Shown in pieces: positions 1-8,463 of a DNA stretch of 49,767 bases. Each line of letters begins with the position of its first letter. Position 1 is the stretch's first letter. This DNA is from Eutrophocola sp964490145 (GTDB taxonomy: Bacteria > Pseudomonadota > Gammaproteobacteria > Pseudomonadales > Pseudohongiellaceae), in NCBI GenBank assembly GCA_964490145.1, contig CAZBBS010000011.1, positions 1 through 49,767 of the forward strand, written 5' to 3'. The position numbers were made by a program, and so were the translations under genes. The notes below the pieces were generated by a model. It did not search any database. It worked only from the letters and a program-made list of their open reading frames with translations, and was not told the DNA's origin.

Positions 1-48
1 GACATTCGCCTTGTAAGGGCGACGCTCTCCCAGCTGAGCTATTCACCC
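1..48 (-). tRNA. tRNA-Val (anticodon UAC), 5' part, cut by window start
   Basis: Read on the minus strand from base 48, the sequence starts GGGTGAATAGCTCAG, with a normal D arm and the anticodon stem-loop CGCCC-TTACAAG-GCG. The loop gives anticodon TAC, which decodes valine GUA-type codons. The T arm and the 3' acceptor strand lie outside the window. A sigma70 promoter sits directly upstream, so this is probably the first gene of its transcript; more tRNA genes may follow outside the window. Confidence 0.93.
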
Positions 49-56
49 AAAGCGTT

Positions 57-93
57 AAGGCGCGCATTTTACCCACTTATCCATGCATGTCAA
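57..93 (-). promoter_or_regulatory. sigma70 promoter of tRNA-Val with GC-rich discriminator
   Basis: On the minus strand there is a perfect -35 TTGACA (93 to 88), a 16-base spacer and a -10 TAAAAT (71 to 66). The -10 is followed at once by GCGCGCCTT. Transcription would start roughly ten bases before the tRNA. A GC-rich discriminator after the -10 is typical of stable-RNA promoters under stringent control. The same GCGCCT box follows the likely -10 of the other two tRNA genes in the window. Confidence 0.75.
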
Positions 94-115
94 TAAGCGC
101 CACCCATAGTATTTC

Positions 116-2518
116 CTACTTGCTTGTATGACGGAAAGTACCATCCCAATCCGGTCCCAAATCCTGGCCCCGGAGGTCAGGTATTCGCTCCAGATAAACA
201 TCATAAAGCAGGGTTCCCGGGTCCGCTTCCTTGAGTACCTGGAACTGTTTTTCAGCATCATCCCAATGCTGGGCCACGTAGGTTTCATGGGCTTTATGGT
301 ATTTCTCAACCAGGCTTAGCAGTTCCTCTGAGGCGTCATTGATCAGGCACAGGGGCTGGTAAATCCGAATGGACTCTTCCTTGCCTTTTACCTGCACTTT
401 ATCCACCAGACGGCACAGGAAGCCCTCCAGGTGATCAAAGGTTTCCTCACCGATCAGCAGCTTCACACCATAAACCTTGGTGATTCCCTCCAGGCGGGAA
501 CCCAGGTTCACTGCATCGCCCAGTACTGTATAGGAACGTCTGTATGTGGACCCCATGTCCCCCACATTCATGAATCCGGAATTGATACCTACCCCGATAT
601 TCACTTCCGGCAATCCTCTTTCATGAAAAACAGGCTTCAACTCCTCGACCTTTTCCAACATTTTCAGGGCCGCCTGGACCGCATGCTTGCGGTGATCAGG
701 ATCATCTAGAGGAGCGCCCCAGAAGGCCATGACCATGTCTCCGACATATTTATCGATAGTGCCGTGATGATCAAAAATAATACCGGTTATCGGGGTGAAA
801 AAATCATAGAGCATGGTTTTGAGCTGGCCTGCATTCAGGGTCTCGGAAATGGACGTGAAGTTGCGGATATCCGAAAACAGAACGCTGAGCTCCTTGCTCT
901 CTCCGTCAAAGTTGTAACTGTCGGGATTGGCCAGCATGGCATCAATGTGGGCAGGCGGCACGTACTGATCAAACATGCCCTTGATGGCCCTGCGGCTCAA
1001 CCCTTCTTTCAGGAAGCCATAGGTCAGATTGATTACCGTTATCAGCAAAATTAAAAGCAGAATGATGACCAGAGAAATATCCAGCCTGTAGTCTCCCCAC
1101 AATTTGAAGTTCAGGGCGGTAATGCCGAGCATGAAGGTCAGGCTCGATACAAGCAGCAGGGCTGGACCCAGGAGCGGGTATACAAACGACAGGAAAAGGC
1201 CGGATACAATCAGAATTGCCATGACTGCTCCGCGGCCCCAGTCAGGTTTTGAGGGGAAAGGGTCGCGCTGGGTTGCCGTCAGGTCGGCGATTATCGCATC
1301 CAGGCCTTCAGCTTTTTCAGATCTCTCATCAAAGGTATCCACCGTGAAAACAGGCGCCGCATTAAGGATGGCATTCAGGATATTGGCATGCACTTCCACT
1401 CCGGGATAAATGTTCTCCAGCGGGGTGGACCGCAAGTCGAACATCCCTGTAGCCGTTGCTCCCACCAGGACCAGTGAATTGAACAGGGCTTCCTCTTCTT
1501 CCGGCGTCAGATTGTCATTAAGCAGATCGATGGCACTGATATAAGGAAAGGTATCCCCCTGTCCCAACCGGGACTCACCAATAAAAGGCACCAGTACCTG
1601 CCCGAACCGATCCGTCGGAATATACACCTGCCCCATCTTGATGCCGGTGATTTCACGACGGGATGTTCCCGGAACAGGTTCTGTGACCAGCGAAAAATTT
1701 TCCTCAAAATAATAGAGCCTGGCCATTTCCAGCGCCAGAGAGGGATAGAGGGAATTCCGGTATTTCAGAACAAGTGGGGAGCGGCGGATTACCCCGTCTA
1801 TATCGGGAAGATTGTCAAAAAAGCCTCCACCTGTTGCACTGTTTTGCAGGATATCCACGTTGGCCTCATAACCCTGCATGGTGGGTATGGGCAGAGAATC
1901 AGCCAGTTCCTGATCTATCTCGATAATGGGCTCAGGCAGCGTGCCGTATTCGAGTACCTCATTGGGCTTGAACGAAATAGCCAGCACCACATCTGTTTGC
2001 TCCATCTGCTCGGCAAAATACCGATCGCCTTCCAGCTGGGGTATCTGTGCCCGGGCAGATGCCAACATGGGAAGCATGCTTTCCAGGTCCCGCGTCGATC
2101 CTGCTTCTATTGCCCTTTCCACTTCGGCAACCAGATTGCGTTCGTATTCGGGAAAAAAGTAGTCCCAGCCAATCACCAGGGCGCCATACTTGGTAAGCTG
2201 GGAAGTCAGGTCTCCCAGCACCTTTCTCGACCAGGGCCATTGTCCGACCTGTGCCAGGCTTTCCTGGTTGATATCGATGATGACAATACTGTGCTCTGTC
2301 TCGGGTGGGGGTTCCAGCATGAAACCGAAACGCTGGTCGTAAATCAGGTTGTCCAGACGGCTCTGGAAATTGACGAGAACAGGATTGTTGGTGGTATACA
2401 GCGTTAGCACCAGAATGGTGCCCAACAGACCCAGAAAGACTGGCAGTCGCGAGCCCTTGAGTAACTCGAACTTAAGCCTTCTAAAAAATTTGACTAGAAC
2501 AGCAAGGACTTGTTGCAT
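116..2518 (-). CDS. CHASE2 domain adenylate cyclase (class III)
   Basis: This is an 800-residue membrane-bound class III nucleotide cyclase. An N-terminal membrane segment (about residues 25-45) leads into a CHASE2 sensor (about 50-400, periplasmic in this family). A hydrophobic stretch with about three membrane helices follows (about 430-510), then a cytoplasmic cyclase domain (about 550-730). The cyclase domain shows the metal-binding FSDIRNFT, then DKYVGDMVMAFWGAP and GDAVNLGSRLE. The Lys of DKYVGD and the Asp of GDAVN are the residues that usually select ATP over GTP, so it should make cyclic AMP. About 60 residues of helical tail follow. The longest open frame begins at a GTG (2533), but the ATG at 2518 has GGAAG eight bases upstream and is preferred. 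The CHASE2 ligand cannot be read from the sequence. No partner kinase or phosphodiesterase lies beside it. Confidence 0.9.
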   Translation of the reverse strand: MQQVLAVLVKFFRRLKFELLKGSRLPVFLGLLGTILVLTLYTTNNPVLVNFQSRLDNLIYDQRFGFMLEPPPETEHSIVIIDINQESLAQVGQWPWSRKVLGDLTSQLTKYGALVIGWDYFFPEYERNLVAEVERAIEAGSTRDLESMLPMLASARAQIPQLEGDRYFAEQMEQTDVVLAISFKPNEVLEYGTLPEPIIEIDQELADSLPIPTMQGYEANVDILQNSATGGGFFDNLPDIDGVIRRSPLVLKYRNSLYPSLALEMARLYYFEENFSLVTEPVPGTSRREITGIKMGQVYIPTDRFGQVLVPFIGESRLGQGDTFPYISAIDLLNDNLTPEEEEALFNSLVLVGATATGMFDLRSTPLENIYPGVEVHANILNAILNAAPVFTVDTFDERSEKAEGLDAIIADLTATQRDPFPSKPDWGRGAVMAILIVSGLFLSFVYPLLGPALLLVSSLTFMLGITALNFKLWGDYRLDISLVIILLLILLITVINLTYGFLKEGLSRRAIKGMFDQYVPPAHIDAMLANPDSYNFDGESKELSVLFSDIRNFTSISETLNAGQLKTMLYDFFTPITGIIFDHHGTIDKYVGDMVMAFWGAPLDDPDHRKHAVQAALKMLEKVEELKPVFHERGLPEVNIGVGINSGFMNVGDMGSTYRRSYTVLGDAVNLGSRLEGITKVYGVKLLIGEETFDHLEGFLCRLVDKVQVKGKEESIRIYQPLCLINDASEELLSLVEKYHKAHETYVAQHWDDAEKQFQVLKEADPGTLLYDVYLERIPDLRGQDLGPDWDGTFRHTSK

Positions 2519-2618
2519 CAGGCCGACTTCCACATCATTGCGGCATTATATGCGAAAGCACTGTACATGACAGGGGCAAATCAGTACCATCTCGCCCCCG
2601 TCAAGACTGGGCCGGATC

Positions 2619-2975
2619 ATGGAAATCTACAAAAAATTCACATTCGAAGCAGCGCATCGCCTGCCCAATGTACCTGAAGGTCACAAGTGTGCCCGGCTGC
2701 ACGGCCACTCCTATGCCGTGACAATCCATGTATCAGGTCAGCCTGATGACAAACTGGGCTGGATAATGGATTTTTCCGACATTACTGAAGCCGTTAGCCC
2801 CATCATCAAACGCCTCGACCATTACTACCTCAATGAGATCGACGGGTTGGAAAATCCGACCAGTGAAAATATTGCGCGCTGGTTATGGCCGCAGGTAAAG
2901 GCAGTTCTGCCGGCACTGTCGCGTCTTGAAATCAGCGAAACCTGTACCAGCGGCTGCAGCTACCAGGGCGATTGA
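2619..2975 (+). CDS. queD: 6-carboxy-5,6,7,8-tetrahydropterin synthase QueD
   Basis: QueD converts 7,8-dihydroneopterin triphosphate to 6-carboxytetrahydropterin, the second step towards the queuosine precursor preQ0. The 118-residue protein has the usual length. The zinc-binding histidines are visible at 13 (AAHRL), 28 and 30 (LHGHS). Cys24 in HKCARLHGHS is the catalytic cysteine, Asp-His of LDHYY (67-68) belongs to the relay, and Glu105 in LEISET binds the pterin. The next two enzymes of the pathway, QueE and QueC, are encoded about 18 kb away in this window. The gene is divergent from the cyclase and convergent with ung; its TGA directly abuts the ung stop codon. Confidence 0.95.
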   Translation: MEIYKKFTFEAAHRLPNVPEGHKCARLHGHSYAVTIHVSGQPDDKLGWIMDFSDITEAVSPIIKRLDHYYLNEIDGLENPTSENIARWLWPQVKAVLPALSRLEISETCTSGCSYQGD

Positions 2976-3683
2976 TCAATCGGGATTTGGCAGACTCCAA
3001 TGAACTGGTGTCTTGCCCTGTGCTTCCAGGTAGGCATTGGCCTGGGAAAAATGCCGGCATCCCAGAAATCCCCGATGTGCTGACAGCGGTGAGGGATGGG
3101 GGGCCTGCAGGACCAGATGTCGATCACGATCAATGATCTGGCCTTTCTTCTGGGCATAACTGCCCCACAATAAAAACACCAGCCCTTCCCGTTCTGCATT
3201 AAGTACACTGACGATTTTGTCGGTGAAAAGCTCCCAACCTTTGCCCTGGTGCGAAGCGGCCCTGGCCCTCTCAACGGTGAGCACAGCATTGAGTAACAGC
3301 ACGCCCTGCTCTGCCCAACTCTGCAGATAACCGTGAGCTGGGGGAGATATGCCCAGGTCTGCATGGATTTCCTTGAAGATGTTGACCAGCGATGGGGGCA
3401 CATCGACACCTGGCTGCACGGAAAAACACAGCCCGTGAGCCTGGCCCGGGCCATGATAGGGATCCTGACCCAGAATCACGACCTTGACCCTGTCCAGGGG
3501 CGTGGTGTTCAGCGCATTGAAGATAAACTCTCCGGGGGGATAGATCTGCTTGCCTGCGGCTTTTTCAGCCTGGAGAAATTGCCGCAGTGAGACCATGTAA
3601 TCCTGATCAAACTCTCCCCTGAGATGCTGCAGCCAGGAGGTATCCAGCTTGATATCCCTAGCGCCTCGTGCAGCATCTGGCAT
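2976..3683 (-). CDS. ung: uracil-DNA glycosylase, family 1
   Basis: Ung removes uracil from DNA and so starts base-excision repair. The 235-residue protein has all the family motifs: the water-activating loop GQDPYHG (about 72-78, with Asp74 as general base), LLLNAVLTVE, FLLWGSYAQKKG, and the DNA-intercalating loop HPSPLSAHRGF near residue 200. A GTG at 3689 is possible, but the ATG at 3683 has an AGGG nine bases upstream and is preferred. It follows lysS immediately (the lysS TAG lies at 3689-3691), so it is probably the last gene of a prfB-lysS-ung transcript. Confidence 0.96.
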   Translation of the reverse strand: MPDAARGARDIKLDTSWLQHLRGEFDQDYMVSLRQFLQAEKAAGKQIYPPGEFIFNALNTTPLDRVKVVILGQDPYHGPGQAHGLCFSVQPGVDVPPSLVNIFKEIHADLGISPPAHGYLQSWAEQGVLLLNAVLTVERARAASHQGKGWELFTDKIVSVLNAEREGLVFLLWGSYAQKKGQIIDRDRHLVLQAPHPSPLSAHRGFLGCRHFSQANAYLEAQGKTPVHWSLPNPD

Positions 3684-3688
3684 GTGCA

Positions 3689-5194
3689 CTAACCCTGTTG
3701 AGGACGCATATGCGGGAACAACAGCACGTCCCTGATTGAAGGTGAATCCGTGAAAAGCATCACCAGGCGATCAATTCCGATTCCCTCGCCAGCCGTTGGT
3801 GGCATACCGTATTCCAGAGCGGTGATGTAATCCTGATCGAAATGCATGGCCTCATCATCGCCGGCATCCTTTTCTGCCACCTGGGCATGGAAACGCTCTG
3901 CCTGATCTTCTGAATCATTAAGCTCGGAAAACCCGTTGGCAATTTCGCGACCGGCAATAAACAGTTCGAACCGGTCACTGATCTCCGGGTTATCATCATT
4001 GCGTCTGGCCAGTGGTGACACCTCGGTGGGGAAAGCAGTAATAAACGTTGGTTGAATCAGGGTCTCTTCCACTTTCGCTTCAAAGATTTCCAACTGGACC
4101 TTACCGATACCCCAGGACTCTTTCACTTCAATCCCAATACTCTTTGCCAGCGCTTTGGCGCTGTCCATATCGGTCAGCTGCGGTTCTGTCACATCTTTCA
4201 TACGCGAGAGAATTGCTTCCACGATGGTCATGTTGTCAAAAGGCTTGCCAAAATCCAGCTCATTGCCATCATAAGTCACCACTGGTGAGCCCAGAACCTC
4301 CACGGCAATGGTGCGAAGCATTTCTTCGGTCATGGCCATCAGATCATGATAATTGGCATAGGCCTGGTAAAACTCCAGCATGGTGAATTCCGGATTGTGC
4401 CGGGTGGAGAGCCCCTCATTACGGAAATTCCGGTTCAGCTCGAATACCCGTTCAAAACCGCCTACAACCAGACGCTTGAGGAACAGCTCCGGTGCGATGC
4501 GCAGGTACATATCCTGGTCCAGTGAATTGTGGTGGGTAATAAATGGCCTGGCCACCGCCCCCCCGGGAATCACCTGCATCATGGGTGTTTCCACTTCCAT
4601 GAAACGGCGCTCATTCATGAACTGACGGATGCCATTGACGATCTTTGAGCGGATGATAAATGTCTGGCGCGATTCCTCATTGGCGATGAGGTCAACGTAG
4701 CGCTGACGATAGCGTACTTCGGTATCCGTCAGGCCCTTGTATTTATCCGGCAAGGGCCGCAGGGATTTGGTCAGCAAACGGATGCTTTCCACCCGCACAC
4801 TCAGTTCACCCTTGTCAGTCCTGAACACCTTGCCCTGGCAGCCAATAATATCGCCCAGGTCCCAACTCTTGATTTCCGCTTTTTCGTCTTCCGGAAATTC
4901 CTTGATGTTGATATACAACTGCAACTGCCCAGTCATATCCTGGATAACAATGAATGGGCCGCGCAGGCGGATAATACGGCCTGCTACACACGCAGGAATA
5001 GCCAGGGAAGCCAGGGCTTCCTTATCCTTGTCTCCATAGGCGGCATGAATATCCGCCGCATAGTGTTCAGGACGAAAATCATTCGGAAACGCATTGCGCT
5101 GCTGGCGTATCGCATTGAGTTTTTCACGACGCTGAGCGATCAGTCTGTTTTCTTCCTGCGTATCTGCTGCCTGTTGCTGCTGGTTATCTGTCAT
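3689..5194 (-). CDS. lysS: lysyl-tRNA synthetase, class II
   Basis: LysS charges tRNA-Lys. The 501-residue protein has an N-terminal OB-fold anticodon-binding domain (about 60-165) and a class II catalytic core. Motif 2 is visible in FELNRNFRNEGLSTRHNPEF and motif 3 in GEGIGIDRLVMLFTDSPSIR. The open frame extends upstream to a TTG at 5236 that overlaps the prfB stop. The ATG at 5194, just after a GGAAAA tract, gives the normal family N-terminus and length. The prfB-lysS pair is a conserved gammaproteobacterial operon. Confidence 0.96.
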   Translation of the reverse strand: MTDNQQQQAADTQEENRLIAQRREKLNAIRQQRNAFPNDFRPEHYAADIHAAYGDKDKEALASLAIPACVAGRIIRLRGPFIVIQDMTGQLQLYINIKEFPEDEKAEIKSWDLGDIIGCQGKVFRTDKGELSVRVESIRLLTKSLRPLPDKYKGLTDTEVRYRQRYVDLIANEESRQTFIIRSKIVNGIRQFMNERRFMEVETPMMQVIPGGAVARPFITHHNSLDQDMYLRIAPELFLKRLVVGGFERVFELNRNFRNEGLSTRHNPEFTMLEFYQAYANYHDLMAMTEEMLRTIAVEVLGSPVVTYDGNELDFGKPFDNMTIVEAILSRMKDVTEPQLTDMDSAKALAKSIGIEVKESWGIGKVQLEIFEAKVEETLIQPTFITAFPTEVSPLARRNDDNPEISDRFELFIAGREIANGFSELNDSEDQAERFHAQVAEKDAGDDEAMHFDQDYITALEYGMPPTAGEGIGIDRLVMLFTDSPSIRDVLLFPHMRPQQG

Positions 5195-5232
5195 CTTTTT
5201 TCCAGGTTGCTTGTTGTATTGCTGTATGTTGT

Positions 5233-6328
5233 TCAAAGGCCCATTTTCAGGCTGGCTTCCATAAAACGATCCAGATCACCATCCAGTACGGCCTGTGTAT
5301 TGCTGGTTTCCACGTTGGTTCTCAGGTCCTTGATCCGGGATTGGTCCAGAACATAGGAACGAATCTGGCTGCCCCAGCCGATATCGGCTTTTTCGTCCTC
5401 GATGTCCTGCATGGCCTCCTTCTTCTTGAGCATCTCAAGCTCATAAAGCTTGGCTTTCAACTGTTTTATCGCCATGTCCCTGTTCTTGTGCTGTGACCTT
5501 TCACGCTGGCATTGGACAACAATGCCGGTGGGTTCATGGGTAAGTCGAATCGCTGAATCTGTCTTGTTGACGTGCTGGCCGCCTGCGCCGCTGGCACGGT
5601 AAGTGTCGACGCGCACCTGGCTCATATCCAGGTCGATTTCTATATCATCATCCACTTCCGGCGAGACAAAAACCGAGGCAAAGGATGTGTGCCGGCGATT
5701 ACCGGAGTCAAAGGGTGATTTGCGAACCAGTCGGTGTACACCGGTTTCCGTGCGCAGCCAGCCAAAGGCAAACTCACCCTCAAAATACAGGGTGGCACTC
5801 TTTATACCCGCCACTTCACCGGGTGAAACTTCAACCAGTTCTGTCTTGAAGTCATTCTGCTCACCCCAGCGCAGGTACATGCGCAGGATCATTTCTGCCC
5901 AATCCTGAGCCTCGGTTCCTCCGGAACCCGCCTGGATATCCAGATAGGCATTACTGGCATCCATCTCTCCGGAGAACATCCGGCGAAACTCCAGTTTCTC
6001 CAGAGTATCGACAGCCTGGTGCAAATCGCTCAGGGCTTCCTGCAGCAGGTCCTCATCATTTTCCTCACGGGCCAGCTCTATCAGCTCCCGAGAATCATCA
6101 AACTTCTGTTCCAAGCTGCTGATGGTGACGACCACCCTTTCAAGTTCGGAACGTTCCTTGCCCAGCGCCTGGGCGTATTCCGGCCTGTCCCAGATAGAGG
6201 ACTCCCCCAGCTCCAGTTCTACCTCGGCAAGACGATCCTGCTTCTGATCGTAGTCAAAGATACCCCCTGAGCACCGACAGGCGCTCCAGACAATCCTTGA
6301 TGGCAGACAGGTGGTTATTAACTTCCAT
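5233..6328 (-). CDS. prfB: peptide chain release factor 2 (programmed +1 frameshift)
   Basis: RF2 recognises UAA and UGA stop codons. The first 24 codons run from the ATG at 6328 to an in-frame TGA at 6254-6256. Slipping forward by one base opens the remaining 340 codons, for 364 residues in all, close to the 365 of E. coli. The slippery site is exact: a Shine-Dalgarno-like AGGGGG, then TAT CTT TGA C. Further on lie the SPF tripeptide that reads the stop codon (RKSPFDSGNRR) and the GGQ hydrolysis loop (YRASGAGGQHVNKT), with Ala just before SGAGGQ as in most bacteria. Annotating only the 300-residue open frame from 6135 would lose the N-terminal domain. The 5' end overlaps the possible GTG start of divergent mnmC by 18 bases. 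Confidence 0.97.
6252..6271 (-). promoter_or_regulatory. prfB: RF2 autoregulatory +1 frameshift site
   Basis: On the minus strand the sequence CTCAGGGGGTATCTTTGAC contains an internal Shine-Dalgarno (AGGGGG), a three-base spacer, the slippery CTT codon, the in-frame stop TGA and the favourable following C. When RF2 is scarce, ribosomes pause at the UGA and slip into the +1 frame. When it is plentiful, translation ends at codon 24. The match to the E. coli site is essentially complete. Confidence 0.96.
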
Positions 6329-8452
6329 AGCGAGAATCCAGGCCGAAAAAAGGGCGCTATTTTAACTGATCCTCCCTACCTTGCCTATGCGCACAGGCCT
6401 TATACTTCCTTCATTCTCAACCCGGCAGGAAAACCGATCATCAACAGCACCCGCCTTGAAGCCGCCTCCATACGTTGGGATGAACATGATCACCCATATT
6501 CCAGGCAATATGGGGACATATATTCCTCCTCAGCGGATCCACAGGCCGAAAGCCGTCATGTATTTATTGACGGGAATCGCCTGACTTCCCGGTTCGCAAG
6601 CCTGTCACTGAAAACCTTCACCATAGGGGAATGCGGCTTCGGGTTTGGTCTGAATTTTCTCCTGACCTGCGAACACTTTTGCCAGCTGGCTCCTCCAGGT
6701 ACCCACCTGCATTTCATCAGTACAGAATTGCATCCTGTACCAGTCGAAGACATGTGGATCTATTATCAGTCCACAGAACCCGCACTGCAGGCGTTGGCAG
6801 CAGCGTTTCTCAGCCAGTATGAGGATCACTCTCATGGACAGCATCGGTACCACCTGGATAGTGATAACCGCCGGATAACGCTGGACCTTTGTCTGGGAGA
6901 TGCTCTTGAGGCATTTAACGCGTTGCGCCTGCCCCGGCCAATGGTTGATGCCTGGTTCCTGGACGGGTTTTCCCCGGCAAAAAACCAGGCCTTGTGGCAG
7001 CCAGCGCTATTCACCCGGCTCGCCATCCTGAGCAAATCCGGGGCGACGCTGGCCACTTATAGCGCGGCTGGTGAGGTCAGACGACAATTGACACTGGCAG
7101 GCTTTGTGGTCGAAAAAGCCCTTGGTTTTGGCAGTAAACGTCATATGCTGACCGGGCAGCTCAGCGTGTCACCAGCGCAAATACCGTTAACCCCTGGCTG
7201 GACTCATCCCTATACCGATCCCGCCAGAACCGTATCTCATGTCACCGTGATAGGTGCCGGGCTGGCAGGCTGCGCAACAGCCCATGCCCTGGCACAGCGG
7301 GGCTTGAAGGTCACCCTGCTGGACAAAGGTGATGCTTTGGCTTGTGGAGCTTCCGGCAATCCCCGCGGGATTGTCCATTTCAACCCTGGCCTGCAGGCAG
7401 ATCCCGGCAACCGTTTCCGGCTGGCCTGCTATCTGTTTGCCCTGCGCCATTACCAACAGTTACAGAAATCCATCGATATTGGCTGGCAGGCCTCCGGACT
7501 ATGGCAACTGGCGGCAGGAACAACTGAACAGCGCGAGTTACAGCGCGTGCTTGATAAAAGACTGTTTGCTGAGGCGGTACTGTCAGCCTCCCCAAATGGC
7601 CACTCTGCTTCAGGGTTGGATGACGACAGTATTCAGACAGCATTGTGTTTCCCCGGAGCAGGCAGTCTCGATCCCGGGGCGCTTTGCCGTGCATGGAGTA
7701 GTCACCCAAATATCCGGATCATGTTGAATCATGAGGTTACCGGTATTGAGAAGAAAACCGGATGGGAGGTCTCAATTCGGGCAAACCAGCAGGAAAGCCG
7801 CCTAGATGTCGATGCCATCGTTATCTGCAACAGCCATGATGCGGCACGACTGGCTGGCTTGCCGGCGTATCCTCTTACCCAAAATCAGGGACAGACTGAC
7901 ACGTTCAGCATGGATCAAAACGCCGTACTTCCCGGCACTATTCTTCGACACAAGGGTTACCTGATCCCCTGGCATGACAGCACAAAGCGCTTTCTCACCA
8001 TCGGCGGACAGATAAGCCGGGAGGCAATCCGGGACAAAGACTCTGCACGTCTGCTGTCTGCCAACCTGGACCTGATCAGCGAGTTTGCCCCCGGGATAAG
8101 TGATGATCTGAAGCATAACCAGAAACATATCCTTTCCCGTCAAGGCACCCGTTGCGGCACTCCGGATTACTTCCCCCTGGCAGGACCTGTGGAAGACCGG
8201 GAGGCGTGCTCAACTATCTATGGCGCCTTGGCGAGAAATGCCAGAAAAGAGATCGCCAGTTCGCCCAGTTACCTGCCAGGCTTATTCGTCAACCTGGGAC
8301 ATGGGGCCAATGGACTGACAACCACTCCTCTGCTCGGTGAATATATAGCTGCAGTGATGCTTGGCGAGATATCACCGCTGTCAGAAGATCTGTCGACAGT
8401 TGTCCATCCTCTGCGCTACCTCATCAGAGACTTGAAGAAACAGCAGTTCTAG
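6311..8452 (+). CDS. mnmC: bifunctional tRNA mnm5s2U biosynthesis protein MnmC
   Basis: MnmC completes 5-methylaminomethyl-2-thiouridine at the tRNA wobble base. The C-terminal FAD oxidoreductase removes the carboxymethyl group and the N-terminal methyltransferase adds a methyl. The SAM-binding loop reads GECGFGFGLNFL and the DUF752-type motif DGFSPAKNQALW. The FAD domain starts near residue 313 with VTVIGAGLAGCATA and includes CGASGNPRGIVHFNPG. Family similarity begins around RWDEHDHPYS (about residue 55). There is no in-frame ATG before about residue 146, and an upstream stop lies at 6251-6253. The only conventional start upstream is the GTG at 6311, which adds an unusual N-terminal extension and overlaps prfB on the other strand. 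The function is secure; the start is not. Confidence 0.93.
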   Translation: MVINFHSENPGRKKGAILTDPPYLAYAHRPYTSFILNPAGKPIINSTRLEAASIRWDEHDHPYSRQYGDIYSSSADPQAESRHVFIDGNRLTSRFASLSLKTFTIGECGFGFGLNFLLTCEHFCQLAPPGTHLHFISTELHPVPVEDMWIYYQSTEPALQALAAAFLSQYEDHSHGQHRYHLDSDNRRITLDLCLGDALEAFNALRLPRPMVDAWFLDGFSPAKNQALWQPALFTRLAILSKSGATLATYSAAGEVRRQLTLAGFVVEKALGFGSKRHMLTGQLSVSPAQIPLTPGWTHPYTDPARTVSHVTVIGAGLAGCATAHALAQRGLKVTLLDKGDALACGASGNPRGIVHFNPGLQADPGNRFRLACYLFALRHYQQLQKSIDIGWQASGLWQLAAGTTEQRELQRVLDKRLFAEAVLSASPNGHSASGLDDDSIQTALCFPGAGSLDPGALCRAWSSHPNIRIMLNHEVTGIEKKTGWEVSIRANQQESRLDVDAIVICNSHDAARLAGLPAYPLTQNQGQTDTFSMDQNAVLPGTILRHKGYLIPWHDSTKRFLTIGGQISREAIRDKDSARLLSANLDLISEFAPGISDDLKHNQKHILSRQGTRCGTPDYFPLAGPVEDREACSTIYGALARNARKEIASSPSYLPGLFVNLGHGANGLTTTPLLGEYIAAVMLGEISPLSEDLSTVVHPLRYLIRDLKKQQF

Positions 8453-8463
8453 ACAGGTCTGAT

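Noticed and set aside
1844..2407. 187-codon plus-strand open frame within the cyclase gene
   Set aside because: It is fully antisense to a well-supported CHASE2 domain and has no recognisable motif or ribosome binding site; a shadow frame.
5233..6135. RF2 as a simple 300-residue ORF
   Set aside because: The upstream 24 codons plus the exact frameshift signal restore the normal 364-residue protein.
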